From Burkholderiaceae bacterium (GTDB taxonomy: Bacteria; Pseudomonadota; Gammaproteobacteria; Burkholderiales; Burkholderiaceae), in assembly GCA_017998575.1 (NCBI GenBank), contig JAGOCV010000115.1, forward strand, positions 1 to 11,190: 11,190 nucleotides of DNA. The letters are read 5' to 3'. Each line of letters opens with the position of its first letter. The first letter of the stretch is position 1. Below, in pieces: positions 1 through 6,755 of this stretch. The notes under the pieces were generated by a model. The model had not been told where the DNA came from. It did no database searches and saw only the letters and a list, made by a program, of their open reading frames with translations. A program made the translations under genes and the position numbers.

Positions 1-1
1 C

Positions 2-1693
2 TTCTGGATCATCCAGCTCAACTACATCGGCATCTACGTGCTGCCGGTGCTGGGCCTGGTGCTGCTCACCGGCGTGGCCGGGCTGACGTCGTTCGGCCAG
101 GCCGCGTTCGTGGGTATCGGCGCCTACACCAGCGCGGTGCTCACCACGCAGGCGGGTTTCTCGCCGTGGATCACGCTGTTCATCGGCCTGGCCATCACGG
201 CGGGCAGCGCGCTGGTCATCGGCGCGATCACGCTGCGCATGTCGGGCCACTTCCTGCCGCTGGCCACCATCGCCTGGGGCCTGTCGCTCTACTACCTGAT
301 GGGCAACCTGCAGACGCTGGGCAAGTACGACGGCATCCTGGGCGTGCCGGGGCTGGAGCTGTTCGGGCTCGAACTCGGGCAGCAGCGCGTGTTCTACGTG
401 CTGGTCTGGAGCTTCGCCCTGCTGGCCGCCTTCGCCGTGATCCGTTTGCTCGATTCGCGCACCGGCCGCGCCATCCGCGCGCTCTCGGGTGGCTCGCAGA
501 TGGCCGAGGCCATGGGCGTGAGCACGCTGCGCCACAAGATCGGCATCTTCGTGCTGGCCGCGTGCCTGGCGTCGATCTCGGGCTGGCTGTTCGCGCACTT
601 CCAGCGCACGGTCAACCCCTCGCCCTTCGGCCTGAAGATGGGCATCGAGTACCTGTTCATGGCCGTGCTCGGCGGCGCGGGCCACGTGTGGGGCGCCATC
701 GCGGGCGCGGGCGTGGTCAAGCTGATGGAAGACCAGTTGCAGGTGCTGCTGCCCATGCTCATCGGCACCAGCGGCAGCTACGAGGTGATCGTGTTCGGCA
801 TCCTGCTGGTGCTGGTGCTCAAGTACCTGCCCAGCGGCCTGTGGGATTTCGTCGACCGCCGCCTGCCGCGCCGCCTTCGCGTGCGCGACTGGGATGCCGC
901 CCCGCCGCTGCCCGAGCGCGCTCGCCCCGCCACCGGCGAGGTCGTGCTGCAGGTGCAGGCCGTGCGCAAGACCTTCGGCGGGCTGGTGGCCGTCAACGAC
1001 ATCAGCTTCGACATCCGCGCCGGCGAGATCAAGGGCCTGATCGGCCCCAACGGCGCGGGCAAGTCGACCACCTTCAACCTGATCACGGGCCTGCTGTCGC
1101 TCTCGGGCGGCGCGGTGAAGTTCCGCGGCGAGGCGATCAGCGGCCTGCCCTCGCGCCAGATCGCGCAGCGCGGCATCGCCCGCACCTTCCAGCACGTCAA
1201 GCTCATCCCCGACATGACGGTGCTGGAGAACGTGGCGCTGGGCGCGCACCTGCGCGGCCGCAAGGGCTCGTTCGCGGCCATGCTGCGTACCGACCGCGCC
1301 GAAGAGCGCCAGCTGCTGCGCGAAGCCGAGCGCCAGCTGGTCCGCGTGGGCATGGGCGAGTACCTGCAAGAGCTGGCCGGCAACCTGGCCATGGGCCAGC
1401 AGCGCCTGCTGGAGATCGCGCGCGCCCTGTGTGCCGATCCGGCGCTGCTGCTGCTCGACGAGCCCGCCGCCGGCCTGCGCCACAAGGAGAAGCAGGCGCT
1501 GGCCGACGTGCTGCGCCAGTTGCGCGGCGAAGGCCTGAGCATCCTGCTGGTCGAACACGACATGGGCCTGGTGATGGACGTCTGCGACCGCATGGTCGTC
1601 ATGGAATTCGGCACGTACCTGATGGAGGGAACGCCGGCCGAAGTGCAGCAGAGCCCTGCGGTCCGCGCCGCCTACCTCGGAACGGAACATTGA
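2..1693 (+). CDS. Fused LivM-LivG ABC importer subunit (permease + ATPase), 5'-partial
   Basis: Inner-membrane permease fused to a cytoplasmic ATPase of a HAAT-family importer (branched-chain amino acids, amides or aromatic acids). The frame is open to the window edge (first codons F-W-I-I-Q-L-N-Y), so the GTG at 38 is internal and some tens of N-terminal residues are missing; 563 residues are visible. Residues 1 to about 280 are the LivM-type permease, with several hydrophobic helices, the GLTSFGQAAFVGIGAY stretch and a GGAGHVWGAIAGAG loop. A basic and proline-rich linker follows. From about residue 314 comes a LivG-type ATPase: Walker A GPNGAGKST (1043-1069), signature LAMGQ (1385-1399, in place of LSxGQ), Walker B LLLLDEP, and H-loop VEHDM. 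LivM and LivG are usually separate proteins of about 320 and 250 residues; the fusion is known in betaproteobacteria. The binding protein and LivH partner are presumably upstream. The substrate is not predictable from sequence; the neighbours suggest an organic or aromatic acid. Confidence 0.93.
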   Translation, partial: FWIIQLNYIGIYVLPVLGLVLLTGVAGLTSFGQAAFVGIGAYTSAVLTTQAGFSPWITLFIGLAITAGSALVIGAITLRMSGHFLPLATIAWGLSLYYLMGNLQTLGKYDGILGVPGLELFGLELGQQRVFYVLVWSFALLAAFAVIRLLDSRTGRAIRALSGGSQMAEAMGVSTLRHKIGIFVLAACLASISGWLFAHFQRTVNPSPFGLKMGIEYLFMAVLGGAGHVWGAIAGAGVVKLMEDQLQVLLPMLIGTSGSYEVIVFGILLVLVLKYLPSGLWDFVDRRLPRRLRVRDWDAAPPLPERARPATGEVVLQVQAVRKTFGGLVAVNDISFDIRAGEIKGLIGPNGAGKSTTFNLITGLLSLSGGAVKFRGEAISGLPSRQIAQRGIARTFQHVKLIPDMTVLENVALGAHLRGRKGSFAAMLRTDRAEERQLLREAERQLVRVGMGEYLQELAGNLAMGQQRLLEIARALCADPALLLLDEPAAGLRHKEKQALADVLRQLRGEGLSILLVEHDMGLVMDVCDRMVVMEFGTYLMEGTPAEVQQSPAVRAAYLGTEH

Positions 1694-1696
1694 CCC

Positions 1697-1797
1697 ACCC
1701 CCAGGCTCCCCTTGCTTCGCAAGGTCCGCCAACCCCCTCGAGGGGGCGACACCAGCGGCCCGGCAAAGCCGGTTCCGCGGTGTCCCTGGCCTTGAGG
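1697..1797. repeat. Comamonadaceae-type palindromic intergenic repeat with three hairpins
   Basis: Non-coding element filling most of the spacer between the fused transporter gene and livF. It holds three inverted repeats. The first is a short hairpin, CTTGC-TTC-GCAAG (1711-1723). The second is a perfect 14-bp palindrome, CCCCCTCGAGGGGG (1733-1746). The third is a compound stem (1748-1784), in which GACACC-A-GCGG pairs with CCGC-GGTGTC around an inner CCGGC-AAA-GCCGG hairpin (1760-1772). I recall near-identical sequences between many genes in Variovorax, Acidovorax and related genomes, which suggests a REP-like dispersed element; this is memory, not a search. None of the hairpins ends in a T-run, so it is not a canonical intrinsic terminator. 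It could still act as an mRNA stabiliser or partial attenuator between the two transporter genes. Confidence 0.72.
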
Positions 1798-1825
1798 GCG
1801 CTAGATCGAAGATGCTGCGAGATAG

Positions 1826-1831
1826 AAAGGA
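1826..1831 (+). promoter_or_regulatory. Ribosome binding site of livF
   Basis: AAAGGA lies 6 bases before the ATG at 1838 and supports that start. It sits just past the intergenic repeat, so livF has its own translation signal and is not coupled to the preceding gene. Confidence 0.7.
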
Positions 1832-1837
1832 ATTGAG

Positions 1838-2596
1838 ATGAACAGTCAGCCCATGCTGCGCGTGCGCGGCCTGCATGCCGGCTACGGCCGCGCCGAGGTG
1901 CTGCACGGCATCGACCTCGAAGCCGCGCCGGGCAGCGTGATCACCGTGATCGGCCCCAACGGCGCCGGCAAGTCCACCCTGCTCAATGCGCTGATGGGCG
2001 TGCTGCCCGCGCGCGGCACGATCGAATTCAACGGCCAGGACATCGGCCGCCTCTCGCTGGAAGAGCGCGTGATGCTGGGCATCGCCCTGGTGCCCGAGAA
2101 GCGCGAGCTGTTCGGCAGCATGACCGTGGGCGACAACCTCGAGCTGGGCGGTTTCCGCCAGATGCGCGCGGGCAACCGCCAGTGGCGCCAGCGGCTGGAC
2201 GACGTGTTCACGCTGTTCCCGCGCCTGAAGGAACGCCGCGAACAGCAGGCCGGCACGCTCTCGGGCGGCGAGCGCCAGATGCTGGCCGTGGGCCGCGCAC
2301 TGATGTCGCGCCCCTCGCTGCTGATGCTCGACGAACCCAGCCTGGGCCTGGCGCCGCTGGTGGTCAAGGAAATCTTCCGCACCATCGACGCGCTGCGCCA
2401 GACCGGCGTGACCATCCTGCTGGTGGAGCAGAACGCGCGCGCCGCGCTCGAAGTGGCCGACCAGGGCTATGTGCTCGAGATGGGCGAGGTGGGCGTCTCG
2501 GGCCCAGCCGCGCAACTGGCGCACGACCCGCGCGTGATCGACACCTACCTGGGCGCCGCGCGCCCATCGGCATCCACCGCCGGAGCCTCGGCATGA
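1838..2596 (+). CDS. livF: ABC transporter ATP-binding protein, LivF type
   Basis: Second ATPase of the same HAAT-family importer; it should pair with the LivG half of the fused subunit to drive uptake. It has 252 residues, slightly longer than the usual 230-240, because of a short Ala/Ser-rich C-terminal tail. Visible motifs: Walker A GPNGAGKST (39-47), signature LSGGE (141-145), Walker B LLMLDEP followed by SLGLAP, and a VEQN switch. Gln in place of His at the switch, and the SLGLAP D-loop, are hallmarks of LivF rather than LivG. The ATG follows an AAAGGA ribosome site. The stop codon overlaps the start of the acyl-CoA dehydrogenase (ATGA), indicating co-transcription and translational coupling. 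As with the permease, the family is clear but the substrate is not. Confidence 0.93.
   Translation: MNSQPMLRVRGLHAGYGRAEVLHGIDLEAAPGSVITVIGPNGAGKSTLLNALMGVLPARGTIEFNGQDIGRLSLEERVMLGIALVPEKRELFGSMTVGDNLELGGFRQMRAGNRQWRQRLDDVFTLFPRLKERREQQAGTLSGGERQMLAVGRALMSRPSLLMLDEPSLGLAPLVVKEIFRTIDALRQTGVTILLVEQNARAALEVADQGYVLEMGEVGVSGPAAQLAHDPRVIDTYLGAARPSASTAGASA
2582..2585 (+). promoter_or_regulatory. Ribosome binding site of the acyl-CoA dehydrogenase
   Basis: GGAG inside the last codons of livF, 7 bases before the ATG at 2593. It fixes the start at the ATGA overlap. The frame is open far upstream, to 2182, but that extension runs inside livF in another frame and is not real. Confidence 0.65.
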
Positions 2597-4323
2597 GCTG
2601 GCAGGCACCGCTGGCCGACCTGCGCTTCGTGCTCGACGACGTGCTCGGCGCGGGTGAGCGCCTGCGCGCCCTGCCCGCCTTCGCCGAAGCCGATGCCGGC
2701 CTGATGGCCCAGGTGCTGGAAGAAGCCGGCAAGTTCGTCCAGCACGAGATCGCGCCGCTCAACCGCACGGGCGACGAGGTGGGCTGCCGTTTCGACCACG
2801 GCCGCGTGACCACGCCCCCGGGCTTTGCCGACGCCTATGCGGCGTTCTGGCAAGGTGGCTGGCCAGCGCTGGCCTGCGCGCCCGAGGACGGCGGCCAGGG
2901 CCTGCCCTGGGTGCTCGAAGGCGCGCTGTATGAAATGCTCTCCGGCGCCAACCACGGCTGGACGATGGCACCCGGCCTGCTGCACGGCGCCTACGAGTGC
3001 CTGAAGCACCACGGCAGCGATGCGCTCAAGGCGCACTACCTGCCACGCATCGCCAGCGGCGAATGGCTGGCCACCATGTGCCTGACCGAGCCGCATGCCG
3101 GCAGCGACCTGGGCCTGGCACGAACGAAAGGCGATGCGCAGGCCGACGGCAGCTTCGCGGTCAGCGGCACCAAGATCTTCATCTCGGGCGGCGAGCACGA
3201 CCTGACGGACAACATCGTCCACCTGGTGCTCGGGCGCCTGCCCGATGCGCCGGCCGGCCCCAAGGGCCTGTCGCTCTTCCTCGTGCCCAAGGTGCTGCCC
3301 GACGGCACGCGCAACGCCGTGGCCTGCGAGCGCATCGAGGAGAAGATGGGCCTGCACGGCAGCCCCACCTGCGTGATGCGCTTCGACGGCGCTACCGGCT
3401 GGCTGATCGGCGAGGCCGGCCGTGGTCTCAATGCCATGTTCGTGATGATGAACGCCGCGCGCCTGCACGTGGCGCTGCAGGGCGTGGGCCTGCTCGACGC
3501 CGCCTGGCAGAAGGCCGATGCCTATGCGAAGGAGCGCCGGCAGATGCGCGCGCCCCGGCCCGCCGGTGCGCCCGCCGCGAACGGCCCCGACCTCATCGGC
3601 GAGCACCCGGCGATGCGCCGCATCCTCGACGTGCAGCGCGCCTGGATCGACGCCGGCCGCGTGCTGGCCTACCGCACCGCCGTCGAGCTCGACGTCGCGC
3701 GCCATCACGCCGATCCCGCCACGCGCGATGCGGCGCAGAACTGGTGCAGCGTGGTCACGCCCGTGCTCAAGGCCGCGTTCACGCACCAGGCCTTCCACGG
3801 CGCCAGCGAATGCCTGCAGGTGTTCGGCGGCCACGGCTACGTGCGCGAGTGGGGCGTGGAGCAGATCGTGCGCGACGCGCGCGTGACCATGATCTACGAG
3901 GGCACCAACGAGATCCAGGCCATCGACCTGCTGGTGCGCAAGGTGCTGCCCGATGCCGGTGCGGCCTTCTCGCGGGCCCTGCTGGGCCTGCGCGCCGAGC
4001 TGGACGCGGGCCAGAGCGTGCATGCCGACGCCCTGCGCCGCTTCGCCGAGCTGCGCTACCTGGTGGCCACGCTGGTCGAGGCCGCGAAGCAAGACCCGGT
4101 GCTGCCGTACGAGGTGGCCGATGACTTCCTGCGCCTGGTGGCGCTGGCCCTGGCGGGCTGGGCCTGGGCCCGCATCGGCATGGCGCCCGGCGCCAATCTT
4201 CCACGCTGGCGAGCGCCGTCTGTCGCGCTCACCCGACACGTGCTGCCCGAGTTCGAAATGCGCATGACAATGCTGAAGGCGCGCTGCAAGGCTGCGCTGC
4301 AGCCGGACCCGGCCGTGACCTGA
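2593..4323 (+). CDS. Acyl-CoA dehydrogenase, DmdC-like long form
   Basis: FAD-dependent flavoenzyme that introduces an alpha,beta double bond into an acyl-CoA, passing electrons to electron-transfer flavoprotein; cytoplasmic. It has 576 residues against about 380 for short acyl-CoA dehydrogenases. This fits the long subgroup with N- and C-terminal extensions that includes 3-methylmercaptopropionyl-CoA dehydrogenase (DmdC). Visible: an N-terminal segment with LRFVLDDVL; the flavin-binding motif TEPHAGSDLG starting at T165; the KIFISGGEHD region; VFGGHGYVREWGVEQIVRDAR; and YEGTNEIQ with the presumed catalytic base E436. The C-terminal ~100 residues form a helical extension ending near LPEFEMRMTMLKARC. 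All core motifs are intact. Its ATG overlaps the livF stop, so it is probably made together with the importer and acts on a CoA thioester of the imported acid. Specificity (short, branched, thioether or aryl-propionyl) cannot be decided. DmdC function proper is only one option. Confidence 0.92.
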   Translation: MSWQAPLADLRFVLDDVLGAGERLRALPAFAEADAGLMAQVLEEAGKFVQHEIAPLNRTGDEVGCRFDHGRVTTPPGFADAYAAFWQGGWPALACAPEDGGQGLPWVLEGALYEMLSGANHGWTMAPGLLHGAYECLKHHGSDALKAHYLPRIASGEWLATMCLTEPHAGSDLGLARTKGDAQADGSFAVSGTKIFISGGEHDLTDNIVHLVLGRLPDAPAGPKGLSLFLVPKVLPDGTRNAVACERIEEKMGLHGSPTCVMRFDGATGWLIGEAGRGLNAMFVMMNAARLHVALQGVGLLDAAWQKADAYAKERRQMRAPRPAGAPAANGPDLIGEHPAMRRILDVQRAWIDAGRVLAYRTAVELDVARHHADPATRDAAQNWCSVVTPVLKAAFTHQAFHGASECLQVFGGHGYVREWGVEQIVRDARVTMIYEGTNEIQAIDLLVRKVLPDAGAAFSRALLGLRAELDAGQSVHADALRRFAELRYLVATLVEAAKQDPVLPYEVADDFLRLVALALAGWAWARIGMAPGANLPRWRAPSVALTRHVLPEFEMRMTMLKARCKAALQPDPAVT

Positions 4324-4353
4324 GGCCCGAGTCCTGCCCACAACGAACGAAGC

Positions 4354-4360
4354 GGAGAAG
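4354..4360 (+). promoter_or_regulatory. Ribosome binding site of the tannase-family lipoprotein
   Basis: GGAGAAG, 5 bases before the ATG at 4366, in the 42-bp gap after the dehydrogenase. A good purine-rich site that supports this start and the signal peptide that follows. Confidence 0.7.
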
Positions 4361-4365
4361 AGTCC

Positions 4366-6195
4366 ATGAACCTGCCTGTGTCCCTGCCCTCGGCCGGTCG
4401 CCCTGCGGCGACCCTGGCCGCCGTGGCAGCAGCCGCCCTGCTGGCCGGCTGCGCCGCTGCACCGCGCGATGTGCGCGAGCCGCGCGGCAGCGCGGCGCCG
4501 GGCTTCGCGCATGCGATGTCGTGCGAATCCGTGGTCCAGCGCTTTTCCGCGCCCGGCCTGCGCATCGCCTCGGCCGAACGCGTGGCCGCCGGCGCCCTGG
4601 TGCTGCCCGGCATCGCCTGGCAGGTGCCCGAGCACTGCGTGGTCAAAGGCTCGGTGGACGAACGCACCAGCCCGGTGGATGGCAAGCGCTATGCCATCGG
4701 CTTCGAGATGCGTCTGCCCGCCAGCTGGAACGGCCGCTTCATGTACCAGGCCAACGGCGGCCTGGATGGTTTCGTGACGCCGGCCTATGGCGACATCCTG
4801 GGCGGCGGCCCCACCAGCAACGGCCTGACCAAGGGCTTCGCCGTGATGAGCTCGGACGCCGGCCACGCCTTCGACCGCAGCACGCCCATCGGCGGCGCCA
4901 CCTTCGGGCTCGACGCGCAGGCGCGGCGCGATTACGGCTACAACGCCGTCGCGCGCCTCACGCCACTGGCCAAGTCGATGCTTGCCTCGTACTACGGCAA
5001 GCGGCCCGACACCTCGTACATCGTCGGCACCTCCAACGGCGGGCGACACGCCTTCGTGGCCGCCGCGCGCCTTCCCGGCGAATACGACGGCATCCTGGCC
5101 GTCACCCCCGGCTACGAATTGCCACGCGCGGCCGTGGCCCAGGTGTGGGGCGCGCAGCAGTTCGCCAAGGTGGCCCGGCGCGGCGCCAATGGCCGACCCG
5201 ATCTGGCCACAGCCTTTCCGCCGGCCGACCTGCGGCTGGTGGCTGAACGCGTGCTGGCGCGCTGCGACATGCTCGACGGCGCCTTCGACGGCATCGTGGC
5301 CGATGTGGCCGCCTGCCAGGAGGCCTTCGATGCGCAACGCGACATCCCCACCTGCGGCCCCGGCGCGGCCGGCTCGGGCCAGTGCCTTACGCAGGCGCAG
5401 AAGGACGTGCTCGTGCGCGTGTTCGCCGGCCCGTCCGACGCCACGGGCATGCGCCTGTACGATGGCCTGCCGTGGGACGCCGGCGTGGCCGGCGCCGACT
5501 GGGCGCGCTGGAAGTTCGACTACAGCGTGGGCCCGCGCGACGCCATCGCCCTGGCCTTCGTGATGACCACGCCGCCAGCCTCGCCGGGCACGGTCACCGG
5601 CCAGGGCACGACCCTGATCGACTACGCGCTGGGCTTCGACGTGGACCGCGACGCCGGCCGCATCTTCACCACCGAAGGGCCGTACACCGAATCGGCGATG
5701 GAATTCATGACGCCGCGCGACCCCGCCTTCCGCGAATTCGTGCGCCGGGGCGGCAAGCTCATCGTGCTGCATGGCACGGCCGACCCCGTGTTCTCCGCCC
5801 TGGGCAGCGTGCGCTGGATGCAGGAATTCACCGTGGCCCACGGCGCGGCACAGGCGCGCCGCAGCGCACGCCTGTTCCTCGTGCCCGGCATGAACCACAG
5901 CCGCGGCGGCCCGGCCACCGACCAGTTCGATGCGCTCGATCCGCTGGTGCGTTGGGTGGAATCCGGCGAAGCTCCGGCCCGCATCGAGGCCCGCGCACGT
6001 GGCGCCGGCAGCCCCGTGCCCAACGCCGAGGTGCCCAGTGCCTGGAACCCCGCCCGCACCCGGCCGCTGTGCCCCTGGCCCGAAGTGACCCGCTACAGCG
6101 GCCAGGGCGACATCGAGAACGCGGCCAGCTTCGCCTGCGTGGCGCCGGCCCATCAGCGCGGCACCAGCTCGCCGCGCTGGAACCCCACCTACTGA
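4366..6195 (+). CDS. Tannase/feruloyl esterase family lipoprotein
   Basis: Probable serine esterase of the tannase/feruloyl esterase family (the family of fungal tannase, FaeB and MHETase), cleaving carboxylic, often aromatic, esters outside the cytoplasm. It has 609 residues, matching the family. The N-terminus is a lipoprotein signal: a hydrophobic Ala/Leu stretch and lipobox LAGC with C29. The alpha/beta-hydrolase triad is readable: S223 in GTSNGGRH, D473 in GTADP, and H511 in PGMNHSRGG. A lid or calcium-loop segment CDMLDGAFDGIVAD, followed by paired cysteines and CLTQAQ, matches the family's lid region. The family normally has a Cys just before the nucleophile and another just after the His (CS-D-HC), joined by a disulfide. 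Here they are T222 and S512, so that disulfide is absent. It lies 42 bp after the dehydrogenase and 19 bp before the MarR gene, apparently in one operon. Substrate unknown; a plant phenolic ester is a reasonable guess. Confidence 0.88.
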   Translation: MNLPVSLPSAGRPAATLAAVAAAALLAGCAAAPRDVREPRGSAAPGFAHAMSCESVVQRFSAPGLRIASAERVAAGALVLPGIAWQVPEHCVVKGSVDERTSPVDGKRYAIGFEMRLPASWNGRFMYQANGGLDGFVTPAYGDILGGGPTSNGLTKGFAVMSSDAGHAFDRSTPIGGATFGLDAQARRDYGYNAVARLTPLAKSMLASYYGKRPDTSYIVGTSNGGRHAFVAAARLPGEYDGILAVTPGYELPRAAVAQVWGAQQFAKVARRGANGRPDLATAFPPADLRLVAERVLARCDMLDGAFDGIVADVAACQEAFDAQRDIPTCGPGAAGSGQCLTQAQKDVLVRVFAGPSDATGMRLYDGLPWDAGVAGADWARWKFDYSVGPRDAIALAFVMTTPPASPGTVTGQGTTLIDYALGFDVDRDAGRIFTTEGPYTESAMEFMTPRDPAFREFVRRGGKLIVLHGTADPVFSALGSVRWMQEFTVAHGAAQARRSARLFLVPGMNHSRGGPATDQFDALDPLVRWVESGEAPARIEARARGAGSPVPNAEVPSAWNPARTRPLCPWPEVTRYSGQGDIENAASFACVAPAHQRGTSSPRWNPTY

Positions 6196-6214
6196 CACGC
6201 CAGAACGCCACCGG

Positions 6215-6730
6215 ATGCCCGTCACCCGCTACAGCGCCACCACCCGCCGCCGCGCCACGCCGCGCCGCGCCGCCGACGAGACGCCGGCGACCAACCCCGC
6301 CACCGACCCGGTGGACAGCAGCTTCCTGCAGAGCCTGCTGGGCTACAACGCCAGCCGCGTCTCACTGGCCGTCGTCACCGTCTTCCTCGAGCGCATGGCG
6401 GTGTACGACCTGCGCCCGATCAACTTCTCGGTGCTCTCGCTGATCAAGGACAACCCCGGCATCACCTCCCGCCAGATCTGCGCCGCCCTGGGAATGCAGC
6501 CGCCCAACGTGGTCGGCATGGTGGGCGCCTTCGAGAAGCGCGGGCTGATCGAACGCCAGCCGCACCCGCACGACGGCCGCGCCGTGGGCCTGCACCTGAC
6601 CGATGCAGGTGCCGCGCTGATGCGCGAGGCCGAGCCGGCGGCCGTGGGCGTGGAGGCCGAGGTGGCGGCCAGGCTCACGGATGCTGAACGGCGCACGCTG
6701 ATGCGGCTGCTGCAGAAGATCTACCTGTAG
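6215..6730 (+). CDS. MarR-family transcriptional regulator
   Basis: Dimeric winged-helix DNA-binding regulator, 171 residues. Residues 1-33 are an Arg/Thr/Ala/Pro-rich tail unlike the rest. The MarR fold starts near SSFLQSLLGYNASRVS. The helix-turn-helix spans about 83-110 (ITSRQICAALGMQPPNVVGM, then FEKRGLIER). The wing carries the family D-x-R (D120, R122) in HPHDGRAVGLHLT, and a C-terminal dimerisation helix ends at KIYL. It sits 19 bp after the esterase gene on the same strand, so it is probably the last gene of the operon and may regulate it. MarR proteins in hydroxycinnamate and aromatic-acid operons (CouR, FerC, HcaR types) respond to acyl-CoAs or acids; transfer of that role here is inference. 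The start is uncertain: no clear Shine-Dalgarno precedes the ATG at 6215, and a GTG at residue 33 would remove the odd tail. Confidence 0.9.
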   Translation: MPVTRYSATTRRRATPRRAADETPATNPATDPVDSSFLQSLLGYNASRVSLAVVTVFLERMAVYDLRPINFSVLSLIKDNPGITSRQICAALGMQPPNVVGMVGAFEKRGLIERQPHPHDGRAVGLHLTDAGAALMREAEPAAVGVEAEVAARLTDAERRTLMRLLQKIYL

Positions 6731-6734
6731 TCAA

Positions 6735-6753
6735 GCGCTGGCACGCGCCACGC
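6735..6753. terminator. Possible shared hairpin between convergent genes
   Basis: GCG-c-TGGC (6735-6742), loop ACGC, GCCA-CGC (6747-6753): a 7-bp stem with one bulged C in the 25-bp gap between the MarR stop and the RTX gene stop. It lies where both transcripts should end, but no T-run follows on either strand, so it is weak as an intrinsic terminator. Confidence 0.25.
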
Positions 6754-6755
6754 AT

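Noticed and set aside
1697..1797. The hairpin cluster as an intrinsic terminator of livMG
   Set aside because: No T-run follows any of the stems, and termination here would separate transporter subunits. A dispersed repeat explains it better.
166..1836. A 556-codon plus-strand frame overlapping the fused transporter gene
   Set aside because: Its translation is Arg/Ala/Pro/His-rich out-of-frame noise. The overlapping frame carries the full set of ABC transporter motifs.
2182..2592. An N-terminal extension of the acyl-CoA dehydrogenase by 137 codons
   Set aside because: This stretch is livF read in another frame. The ATG at 2593 has a GGAG at the right distance and the family-typical N-terminus.
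2545..6225. A 1,226-codon open frame on the minus strand opposite the dehydrogenase and esterase genes
   Set aside because: It is antisense to two genes with intact family motifs and is rich in Ala, Gly, His and Arg with no domain-like pattern. Long antisense open frames are expected in DNA with such strong G/C third-position bias.
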